From assembly GCA_025093555.1 (NCBI GenBank), contig JAIWNF010000013.1, forward strand, positions 806,001-870,000: DNA of 64,000 nt, written 5' to 3'. The translations under genes were made by a program, and so were the position numbers. Below, piece by piece: positions 12,660 to 21,724 of this stretch. The notes under the pieces are model-generated. The model saw only the letters and a program-made list of their open reading frames with translations, ran no database searches and had not been told where the DNA came from. Position 1 is the first letter of the stretch, and each line of letters starts with the position of its first letter. The DNA comes from Circinella umbellata (Eukaryota > Mucoromycota > Mucoromycetes > Mucorales > Lichtheimiaceae).

Positions 12660-13215
12660 GACCTAACAAGTTGTTGAAATGAAAAAGAAAGCGTAAATGA
12701 AAATAGAATAAAGTAAATTCGCGTTCAGTTTCGCGGTTTATCGCGTTTTTAGATTTTCGGGTTCCTTATTATTTATTGTTAAAATCAAATAATATAACCT
12801 AATACTTATAATCTCATATATTAAATTTAGGTATATATAAAAGAAAGTTTAAAATGAGTAATATGATAATATGACACTTGAAAAAACTTTATTGACAAAA
12901 AAGAAAGTTACGTATAAATTCTCAAAGTATAAATAAATCAAGTATTTGATTATTGATTATATAGTATTTACGTATAACAATCAAAGAAGAAAAAGGTAAA
13001 TAAATGAGAGATAGTAGAATAGATATATAATACATCAAAGAGACCATTTTATTTTATTATATACTACTTGGGTTAGTTATAACAATTGACAACAATGAAA
13101 AAGCGACTGTGACTTTTTCGAGATAAAAAAAAATCACTTTTTATGCAATCCTCTCTTTATCTTTTGCTTAAAAAAAACCCCGTAACCCTTTTTTTTTTCT
13201 TGTTTGCTCCTCATC
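12660..13215. other. Intergenic, divergent promoter region
   Basis: A 556-bp AT-rich gap separates the divergent helicase and DUF262 genes. A short CG-containing patch (cgcgttcagtttcgcggttt, near 12720-12740) stands out from the AT background. Nothing else is evident. Confidence 0.5.
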
Positions 13216-14971
13216 ATGTCCTTCAAGGCACTTGAAAGGCCTAGCACACGATTGCTACCCTTGTGGAAAATAAAAGGTAGATATTAATAAATGTCATTTT
13301 AATTATTATTTATTAATTATTTATTTATTGACTTGATAGATTTATTGGAAAATGGTAGCATCAGCTTGGTAAAGTATTCCCTTGGGATCTCTTTGATATT
13401 TTTTAAAAAGACGAATGTTTAATTATTCAATTGTTTAAATATAATAAATAAATATTATATATATTATAGGATGCACCGTATCAACGTGATGTTGTTTGGA
13501 ATCGTCCAAAAATGTGTGCGCTTATTGATTCCATTATGAACAATTACTATATACCCCCTGTCGTGTTTGCAGTAAGAAAAGGAGCTAGTGGAAAAGTTGT
13601 TCGTGTTTGTATCGATGGTAAACAACGCCTTACCTCTATCTTACGGTAAAATATTCACAGTTTTCCTTTTTTATTATTATTGTTCTTTATTTTTATAACT
13701 GATGTGATTTTATTATTTATAGTTTTATGAGAAATGAAATTCCCTATCCTGAAATATTGAATGGAGGTTCAGTTGATAAACTTTATTGTAATGATGGCAC
13801 AGGTAATATTAACAAGGGTAACTAACTTTATTTATTTTGGTGTAAATTCTAACTAGTTATTTGGGGATATCTTATTTAGGTAGTAATAATCAACTATATC
13901 TTGATGATATAACTCGAGATCATTTTGATCATACTGAAATTGTTTGTGGTAAGTTTTTGAAGTGAGGTGATTATTTTATTATGTGTACGTGTCAAAAACT
14001 AACAAAAATTATTGCTGTGGATTATTATATCTAGTTGAATATACAAATTTGGATACAGATTCAGAGGTAAAAGATGACTTATTCTCTCCCTCCCCCTCAC
14101 TTTTTTTCCTTCTTGAGATCTAACTTGATACTTTTAAAATATATAATAGATTGAAATCTTCTCACGTGTACAACTTGGTGTACCACTTACGACAGCTGAA
14201 AAACTGAAAGCTAATGGTTCACCTATATCTAAATATTGTCAATCTATCTATGAACAATATAAAGAAGAATTATCTACTTTATTTGTCGACGTACGTGGCC
14301 GTGTCTTTCAATATGTTGCTAGTATCGTTTTATTAATCATGTCAAAAAGCAATTCTACTGTTTATCCATGTTCTATACAAAAAATCAATTCATTTTTATC
14401 CGACAATGAATTAACTTTAACAAATGATATCAAGAGAACTGTAACTCATGTAATGAATACCTTTGTTTCTTTAATCAATGAACCTTCCTCTATGGTATTT
14501 ACTCATATCGAAGGAAGAAAAGCACCTTTTCGACCTATGGAATTTCTCGCTTTTGGACTTTATATATCAAAATGTCGTAGACGTCGTCAAATTAAAGAAT
14601 ATGAAGCGGATTGCAATCAATTACGATTTTATCTTTATCAACATGCACCAAATGGTGTTCGTATGGGTTCACCATGTTATAAATTAGCATTACAATGGAT
14701 TGATCAACAGATGGATGCAACAGGTCAAACACCAGCATTAATTCAACATCCAGCGGCAAGTTCAACAGATACATCAGATGAAGTCCCTGAAGAAGATGAT
14801 GAAGAAGGAGATGAGAATAGGATTGAGGATGCATTGGATTTTTACAAACGAGCCAATTTAAAACGTAAAATAGTACAAAATGAATCATGCTTAAAAGCAG
14901 CTGAACAATCCGATCGTCAATCTCGACCTGTGGCTCGTCGTGGTGGTAAATTTCCTCGTACCCATCGCTAA
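13216..14971 (+). CDS. DUF262 (ParB/Srx-fold, GmrS-like) domain protein
   Basis: Seven exons: 13216-13276, 13340-13368, 13470-13645, 13723-13802, 13880-13948, 14035-14066, 14150-14971. The lengths sum to 423 codons (422 residues), all in frame. The N-terminal half carries DUF262 signatures: SISLDAPYQRDVVWN, ALIDSIMNNYYIPPVVF, the invariant CIDGKQRLTSI (DGxQR type) and FSRVQLGVPLTTAEKL. In bacteria this fold forms the GmrS part of GmrSD/type IV restriction systems and other DNA-targeting defence proteins, where the DGQQR motif binds or hydrolyses nucleotide. Fungal members are widespread but functionally unknown. The C-terminus has an acidic stretch (EVPEEDDEEGDE) and a basic tail (RPVARRGGKFPRTHR), suggesting nucleic-acid contact or nuclear location (inference). 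No GmrD/HNH partner lies nearby. Confidence 0.85.
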
Positions 14972-15429
14972 ACAACATATTCCTTCAATCTGGTATATAT
15001 ACTTTTCCCACTCTTGCTCTTTCTATTCCTCTATTTCGTATCAGAAAACACAACATACTCTTATTCTCATCTTTTCTATAATGAAGAAAAACAAACAAAC
15101 AAAAAAAAAAGATCATCTTTATTCTTTTAATTGTGTACATATCAAATATCTTTTTTTTTACATATATTTTTTCTTTTCATCATTATTTGCTTCTTCTTGC
15201 TGTATAAAAACATGCTCTTAAATCAAAAATTGAAAAAAAAGCCTTAACCTCATCATTGTATTTCTCTCCCCCCCCCCTTTTTTTTTATCTCGTATAAATA
15301 ATAATAAAAATATAAATATTTTTTTCCCATAGGTATTATACATATACTATTATCATACAATTAATTTCATTTTTAAATATATATTTTTTCACTATGTACA
15401 AAAATAAGGTTTTGAGTAAGGGATATATT
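14972..15429. other. Intergenic, convergent 3' ends
   Basis: This 458-bp gap between two convergent genes is rich in T and A homopolymers and includes a C run near 15270. It likely holds both polyadenylation regions. No gene was seen. Confidence 0.5.
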
Positions 15430-16452
15430 TTAACGTATGACAGATCGTCGTCTTAATCTTGGATGTTCCTCTAATTCTTCTTGATCGTCATCATCATCCC
15501 ATGCCCAATCATCCATAGCATCTTGTCTATCCTCATGATAATCCCCTTTAAGTGTTGTATTACTATTATTCATAGGTGACATTGGCATCATTGAAGATAA
15601 AGACGATGATGGTTGTTGATGTTGTGATAATGGTCTTGGTGTTATTGAACTTTCTGTTGATGTTCTTGATAATAAAGTTTGATCCCAATGATCCACTCGT
15701 TCTTTTCCTTTTGTTCCTGATTGTTGTTCACCAAAAAAAGAAGGATCCCATTGTGAAGATATTTCACTTTGCGTTGTTGTGGTTGATATTTCATCCTGAC
15801 TACCATAATCATAAGCGTCGTCTTGATCTAAATAATCATAATAAGAATCATTATTGTTCATTGATTTATGCTGTCTTCTCGATCGTCGTCTATGTTTTTG
15901 TTGTTGTTCTATCACAGTACTTGATGATGATGATCGACCCCAAGTAGCTGAAATTGTAAATGATGCAATGGCTTCAGTAGCAAACCCAGCACAAGCTCCT
16001 ATCAAAGTACCACAACATATTGCAGCTAAACAATACATGAATACTGGATAAAGCGCATGACCGATATTCATTAATAATGCAAAGGGTCGTGTCACCATAT
16101 TACGCCAGCAAAAAGATATTAAATAATAAATAGGTAATAATAAAGTAGTAATAATATTATAAATGCTACTACCAACAAGTCGAAAAAACGAAAAAGCTAT
16201 CAAACCAGCATTTATTAAAATGACCATGGCAAGAGATTCATTTTCTTCTTTGTCATTTGTTGTTGATATGACTGTTGGTGTGATTGCTGTTTTAATTATA
16301 GTCGCAGTAGCTGTTGCTGTTGTTGTTGTTCCTGGTTCATTATTATGAATAGTTAAATCAAGTTCGTTATTTTGTTGATTCGCTAATGTTACTACTGTTA
16401 TAGTAATAAGTAATAAAAATATGTATATTGAAAGTTTTGTTAAAAGTGTCAT
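15430..16452 (-). CDS. Signal-peptide-bearing multi-pass membrane protein, unknown
   Basis: Intronless 340-residue protein, family not recognised. Residues 1-24 form a hydrophobic signal sequence ending near VTLANQQ. A Thr-rich linker follows to residue 72 (TTTTATATATI and similar), which may be O-glycosylated. Residues of about 73-118 and 125-170 are hydrophobic and carry three to four membrane segments (LAMVILINAGLIAFSFF, ITTLLLPIYYLISF, YPVFMYCLAAICCGTLIG). The small-residue-rich turn GACAGFATEAIAS resembles tight membrane hairpins. The remaining 165 residues are hydrophilic, with an Arg-rich patch (KHRRRSRRQHKS), acidic runs (WAWDDDDDQEELEEH) and a basic end (RLRRRSVIR). An ER or endomembrane protein with a long cytosolic tail is likely. 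Confidence 0.7.
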   Translation of the reverse strand: MTLLTKLSIYIFLLLITITVVTLANQQNNELDLTIHNNEPGTTTTATATATIIKTAITPTVISTTNDKEENESLAMVILINAGLIAFSFFRLVGSSIYNIITTLLLPIYYLISFCWRNMVTRPFALLMNIGHALYPVFMYCLAAICCGTLIGACAGFATEAIASFTISATWGRSSSSSTVIEQQQKHRRRSRRQHKSMNNNDSYYDYLDQDDAYDYGSQDEISTTTTQSEISSQWDPSFFGEQQSGTKGKERVDHWDQTLLSRTSTESSITPRPLSQHQQPSSSLSSMMPMSPMNNSNTTLKGDYHEDRQDAMDDWAWDDDDDQEELEEHPRLRRRSVIR

Positions 16453-17047
16453 GTTTATATGTTATATAAGTAGTTCATAAAAAAAAGAGAGAGAAAGCGG
16501 GAAGAACTATTATTATATAATTAATATATGTAACAATATTGGAGTAATAAACCTGTTCTACCAATTGTATCACACGCGCATTAAAATGTTATAAAGATGA
16601 GGGGGGGGGCAGCATAGTTGTGAAACAATAACACGTGCCACACCATCCAGGAGATCAGCCCTCCCGCCGTCAGTCTCCAAGGTTACTTTGGAGGCCGCCA
16701 CGGAGGTTGACTTAGGTGAGGAAATTTATTCTTTTGTTAACATTATAAATGATGAATTAGGTTACTGATTGACTATAATTGATAATAATCCTTTTCTTTT
16801 TGGTCGAGAATAAAAAAGAAACGTGTTAAATGAATCGATTATATAAAAGCTTATATAAATTACAAAAAAATTGCTACTGTTTTATCAGGTGTATTAGGAA
16901 AAAGTACATTTATTTTATGCATGAATTTTTTTGTTTAGGACAAAAACACTGGTGGCTTTGATTTGGTAGGACATAAAATTAGGCCTTTTTCTTCTCGGCT
17001 TTAATATAGAAATTTATATTTCTATTTTAATACTATTAATAATTATT
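16453..17047. other. Intergenic with GC-rich island
   Basis: This is the divergent promoter region of the membrane protein and FYV7. Bases of about 16608-16720 are much richer in G and C than the surroundings. They contain a perfect 6-bp stem, CTCCAA...TTGGAG with a 7-base loop, near 16675-16693, inside a wider CCTCC...GGAGG pairing. No ORF crosses it. It could be a structured non-coding RNA or a 5' leader of FYV7; neither is proven. Confidence 0.4.
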
Positions 17048-17983
17048 ATGCCACCAAAAAGTTTTAGTAAAAGAGGAGGAAAAGTTCGTCCATTAAATCC
17101 ATTAGAACGAAAAAGTATATATCTATCTTATTATTTGGCACGATTACGTTATTAATTATATTTTAATGAAGAGTCTCTCCTGCATTTAACAATACTAATA
17201 AATAAACAATATAGTTCGAAAACGCAAGCATGAATTGATTCATAAAGCAACAGTCAAAAAACAATATTATAAATCAATAGAAAAAGAAAATCCACAAGAC
17301 GATACCCCCGATTATGTTAAAGAGGTAAATATAAATTGACTTGAATTATTATTACTACTACTTGTTAACAAAGTATATACAAACGTGATTAAACTTGTAT
17401 ATAGATCTTTGGTGAAAAAACGATCGATGACGATGGTAATGTTGTAGCTTATGATTCTGGAAATAATAGTAATAATAATGCCAAGTCAGCTTTTGAAGAA
17501 GAAAAAGAACAAGATAAAGTATATGATTTGGATGAACCATCGTCTTCAGAAGAAGAAGAAGAAGAAGAAGAGGACGATGAGGATGAAGAAGAAGAAGATG
17601 ATGATGATATGAAAGGATCTAAAAAGAAACGTAAAGTAATAGATAATGAACCAAAACAGTAAGTCTTTTCTTTTTAATTGATATGAAATTAAAGTATATA
17701 TTGGATTGAAATGATTGAAAAATGAATACTTTTTATTAGATATAAACCTAATCCATTTAAATCACAAATTGAAGACCGTAATAAATCAAGGAAATTAACC
17801 CAAGAACAAAGAGAAAAAAGAGATCGAGATTTTGCACAACAAGCAAAAGAAAGACAAAAATATTATAGTAAACGTAGGAGAGAAAGAAGTCAAATGTTAG
17901 CAAAAAATAGTAAAGGTCAACCTAAAATGGCTCATCAAATGGATTGTTTATTAGAAAAAATACAAAAACAAATGAATGCATAA
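17048..17983 (+). CDS. FYV7: rRNA-processing protein Fyv7 / CCDC59 family
   Basis: Four exons, 17048-17114, 17215-17324, 17405-17658 and 17740-17983, joined in frame (225 codons with the stop). The protein has the family layout. A basic N-terminus (PPKSFSKRGGKVRPLNPLER) is followed by KKQYYKSIEKENP. An acidic middle carries long Glu/Asp runs. The highly charged C-terminal segment starts at KPNPFKSQIEDRNKSRK and ends GQPKMAHQMDCLLEKIQ. Yeast Fyv7 is a nucleolar small-subunit processome factor needed for 18S rRNA maturation; human CCDC59 (TAP26) is the counterpart. The start ATG opens the conserved N-terminus directly. The stop lies 20 bp from the stop of the convergent phosphatase gene, so the 3' UTRs must overlap. 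Confidence 0.8.
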
Positions 17984-18003
17984 TAATAATAATAATAAAA
18001 TAT

Positions 18004-18856
18004 TTATATAAGATGTTGAATATTATTAATACATTTAAATTGTATCTTTTCTTCTTCCTGTTGTTTTATTTCTATTGTAGTAACTCCTGTATTGGACCAA
18101 GTTAAATCAATCCATTGATAATTATAATGAATACATAATGCATGAATTAATTCTGTTAAAAACATACCATGAGATACTACTAATATATGTTCTCCTTCTT
18201 CTTCTTCTTTTATATCATTCGTCTTGTTATTATTTGAATATAATAATAAATCAAGTGATAGTAATGCTCTTTTAAGAACATCATTTAATGATTCACCTTT
18301 TGGAAAACATGTATCTCGAGTATGAATTCGAAATGGTACATTCCATGAAACTTGTTCCATAGATCCCATATTCAATTCGATAAAAAGTGGATTAATAATA
18401 ATTTCAGGTGGATAGGATGTTGATAATCCTTTTCGAATTATTTTTGCAGTATCAAACGCACGACTTAATGGACTAGAAAAAATAGTTGAAAACTATTTTA
18501 CCTATCTTATTAGCTCTATCTTTCTCTCAATCAATTATATATATAATATACGTTACTTTATAGTTGGATAATGCACGAGAAACTAATTTAGCTTGTAAAA
18601 CCCCTTTTTCTGTTAATCTAGCAATGAAAACTTTTTATTAGTCTCATATGTACTTCAATTCTTTAACAAAAGAAAAAATGACTTACGGCCCATCAGTAAT
18701 TCCTTGCCATTGTTGCATTATGTTACCAGTGCTTTCACCACTACAAAAAAAAACATGTCATTTGATTTATAGAATGTTGAAACAACAAGCAACAGCTTAA
18801 TATGGTATATGTTTCTTTTTAAGAAGAGCTTACTGTCGAACCAAAGTTATTAGCAT
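18004..18856 (-). CDS. Histidine phosphatase (phosphoglycerate mutase-like)
   Basis: Five exons on minus: 18856-18834, 18740-18687, 18617-18557, 18492-18004 (the last is one long exon; four in all by my placement), summing to 209 codons. The N-terminus reads MLITLVRHGEST, with the catalytic RHG split by the first intron. QWQGITDGPLTEKG, the second arginine motif FSSPLSRAFDTA and the late histidine motif HILVVSHGMFLTELIH follow. These are all the catalytic elements of the branch-1 histidine acid phosphatase superfamily (PhoE/TIGAR/cofactor-dependent mutase type). The length of 208 residues matches small phosphatases rather than glycolytic mutase, so a sugar-phosphate or broad phosphatase is more likely. 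No signal peptide is seen; it is probably cytosolic. Substrate cannot be told from sequence. Confidence 0.85.
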
Positions 18857-19080
18857 TGTGCTACATATACAAACAATTAAAAAAAATGATAAAGATCGGG
18901 GGAGGGGTTAATATCAATGCAACAATTGTTTAAAAAATAAAAAAAAATTCGCTCCCCCAAGTTTGTATTTCTTGTTTTGGAATACTAACATAACCCCCCA
19001 TCCCCTCTATAACTCTGTCACCTGTTATATTGGTATACCACGACACTTTTTTTAAAAAAAAATTCACAACTTCTTTAAAA

Positions 19081-20060
19081 ATGCCACGTCCAACAAATCC
19101 CGAAAATGTATATAAAGGAATGAACGCATTCAAGTTAAATGAGACACCCGAGCAATCAAGGACCACCTCACCTTATAATGTTGAGAATGGCGAGGATAGT
19201 CACAGTACCACTGTCTCTGATGACAATTCCTCGTCCTTGTCAGAAAATAATATTTCTTCCTGGAGTTCAGAAACCTCTCGTCAGTTTTTAGCTATAATAA
19301 AGGCCAATTACATGAGTATTGAACAAGATGATGGCGTGGTAACATGGACGAGTTTTACAGAAAAACTGAAACAAGTCGCCCAAAATAATAATTAGGGCAA
19401 TAGGGTTGGAACTGATAATGCTAAAGCTTTTTTTTTTTTTTTTTTGAAAACATGACTGCTAAAGAGGCCCATAGACAATGGAACTTAATGGTCGATACAT
19501 ATTTACAAATCAAGCGGCACGTTGATATTGTTGGTGTTGGGGATTCAAGAGGTCAAAGGGTTTGGGAGTTTTATGATGAAATAGACGAGATAACACGCGA
19601 TGATTCATCTATCAATCCACGTGTGATTATCGAATCAATGGATAGGGGAGCAACAGGCGCTCATTTTTATTATAACCGTGAAGAAGCTAGAGATGAGGAA
19701 GAGGAAAGAGATTATGAATGGAAAACTAGATTTTTGGAGTTCTCACGCGCAGAGTCATCCCGATTCTTTCAAAAGTTGCAAACTGTTCTTGAAGAAGATA
19801 GAAAAAGAAGATGGGAAGATTATAATACCTTTGAACGAAACATTCGTCAGCGTTAAGAAGAATATCGTTCAGAACGGATGATGGATCGAGAAGAAGAACG
19901 ACGTAGTCGAAATAAGCGACATGAAGAAAACCTATCCATTATGCGCCGACTTGTTGCTATTACTGAACATCGTGTGGAGCAATATAAATTAGATAACAGT
20001 ATTAAAAATAATAATAATAATATTAATAATCATAATAATAATAGTGATAGAGATGAATAA
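19081..20060 (+). pseudogene. Broken Myb/SANT-like (trihelix) DNA-binding protein
   Basis: An ORF starts at 19081 with WSSETSRQFLAIIKANY and VVTWTSFTEKLKQVAQ, the first two helices of a trihelix/Myb-SANT-like domain. It stops at 19393 (TAG). The matching third helix, MTAKEAHRQWNLMVDTYLQI, resumes at 19452 in another frame, after a run of 18 T. That second ORF stops at 19854 (TAA), yet the frame beyond it continues with a coiled, Arg/Glu-rich C-terminus (RMMDREEERRSRNKRHEENL) to 20060. Two in-frame stops and one frameshift mark it as a decayed gene. Such Myb-like proteins are the second ORF of PIF/Harbinger transposons, and a matching transposase relic lies just downstream on the other strand. 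Confidence 0.65.
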
Positions 20061-20394
20061 ATATGCTACAGTGTGTATAATAGCTATCAAATTTGAATGC
20101 ACTATTTGATCTTGTTACATGATGGTACAGTGACTACTTATGTTGCTACATAGAGAATAACTTATACTTGACAGTAGTATCATCAATAATATATTACGGA
20201 TAGTGTTTATTGGATTAATTGAAAAAATAATGAATAAGTAAATCAAAATGATAACAAATAAAAAATAAAAAAGATCGGTTGTCTATATATATTTGTAGTC
20301 AAATACAGTATATGTTGTTATAGTTGATTGGTAACTCATAATATTTCTCTTCATTCTCTCCTTCTACTTCATCTCTTCTTTCTTAATAATGACC

Positions 20395-21363
20395 TCAGAG
20401 ACGTTGATTCAGCGGATCCTGCTGCCAAAAAATGCTGCTGAACCATTGTCTTCTAATAGTCGACGTACGTAGTACATTTTGACTTCTTCTTAAAGTTGAT
20501 TCAAATACATATCGATTGGCATGTAGATAACATATATTATTGGCAGCACGGGCTGGGGGTTCTGTCTCGTTTTCTTCACGCTCACTACTCTACACTTGAT
20601 CAACTACATTAAGTATAGAAATAGGTAGTCGCGTGTCTGCCTCTACAAAGTCGTTATAACGTCTAGAATAATCATCGTCATCCACTGCTCCGATATCACT
20701 AACACCAAGACATAGGTTGTTGTGTAAAACATTGCATAAATAGATCCAGTGATTCGTACAATATCAAGCATATAAAGATGCTTCCTGAGTAACTGATTAC
20801 CTGCAACAACCTACATATTTCCTGTACACATGCTTGACCGGAATGCCTGGGCAATCATGGATATCACCTGTAAAAGCATACCATCCATACGAACCGCATA
20901 TAAAAGGAGGGCATACTCCAAGTGAACTAAAGGTGCGTGGTTTTTACAGTCGACATAAAGATTACCATGTCTGCTGGATTTTTGATTGTTTATTTACTTT
21001 TCATATATTGCCCCCAATCGCTAGAGGGACTCGCGATTCGGTTGACGCTCCCTTGCTTATGAAACGCTCTGTATTTTGATGTATCATCCACAGGTCAAGT
21101 TATCATGCTTTCCCCAATCTGTGTCATTGTTTTTATAAAAATGATTTGTAAATAATGCCAAGTATTTTTTTTCCATGGTTCGAAATCCATAAGTCGAATT
21201 GGCAAAGCTCCGGAGCACAGTAGCAACTTGAACTTTTTACTGGGATTGCACCATGAGTCTGGCTGTTAATATGTTCTTCACGGAATGACCAAGATGTTGA
21301 AAGCAGCAAGAGTAATTCTATAGTGAGCTTCGAAAAGTTGATGTCTATTGGATATATGATCAT
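20395..21363 (-). pseudogene. Decayed PIF/Harbinger-like (DDE_Tnp_4) transposase
   Basis: Reading minus, all three frames carry pieces of a DDE transposase separated by stops and shifts. One frame near 20870 gives AFTGDIHDCPGIPVKHVY, matching the ...G.PGS.HD... block around the second acidic residue. Near 20735, CNVLHNNLCLGVSDIGAVDD matches the C-terminal 'VLHN.C' block typical of Harbinger transposases. A further piece (NNICYLHANRYVFESTLRRS) runs to about 20400. The N-terminal half toward 21360 is recognisable only as fragments (FREEHINSQTHGAIPV). No intact ORF remains, so the gene is inactive. Confidence 0.5.
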
Positions 21364-21724
21364 TCAGTGATAGATGTTCTGTTCTCCAGAATATGGATGA
21401 GTTTCGTTTCCCAAGGGTAGCAGTTTATTATCGGTTTTTTAATGGCCTTTACTTCTTCTTTTTTGTTCTTCTTTATCAATAATAAAATGAACGGCTTGTA
21501 AGATCAGGTAATATATAAATAAGTTGTTCTTGTTTATTGGAAAACGTGTAGTTAAAAAAAGATACACATACTGGCAGTTTAACAACGAGGCTGGTGTGGA
21601 AAATAGTTTTTGGTAGTATGGATATCTTTTTTATTTATTTTCAATAACTGTGTGCAATTAATCTAGGCATACAAAATGTAAATAAAAAAGGTCTATAATA
21701 ATAAAAGTAGGTAAGTTTTTTTTT

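Larger units (their letters stand above)
19081..21400. mobile_element. Degenerate PIF/Harbinger-type DNA transposon
   Basis: A Myb/SANT-like relic on plus facing a DDE_Tnp_4-like relic on minus is the characteristic two-gene layout of PIF/Harbinger elements. I found no terminal inverted repeats or TWA target duplications by eye, so the limits are those of the coding relics only. From 21400 to 21724 nothing further is visible. Confidence 0.5.

Noticed and set aside
21173..21190. GGTTCGAAATCC resembling a tRNA B box
   Set aside because: It has one base too many for the B-box consensus, no A box or cloverleaf upstream, and sits inside the decayed transposase.
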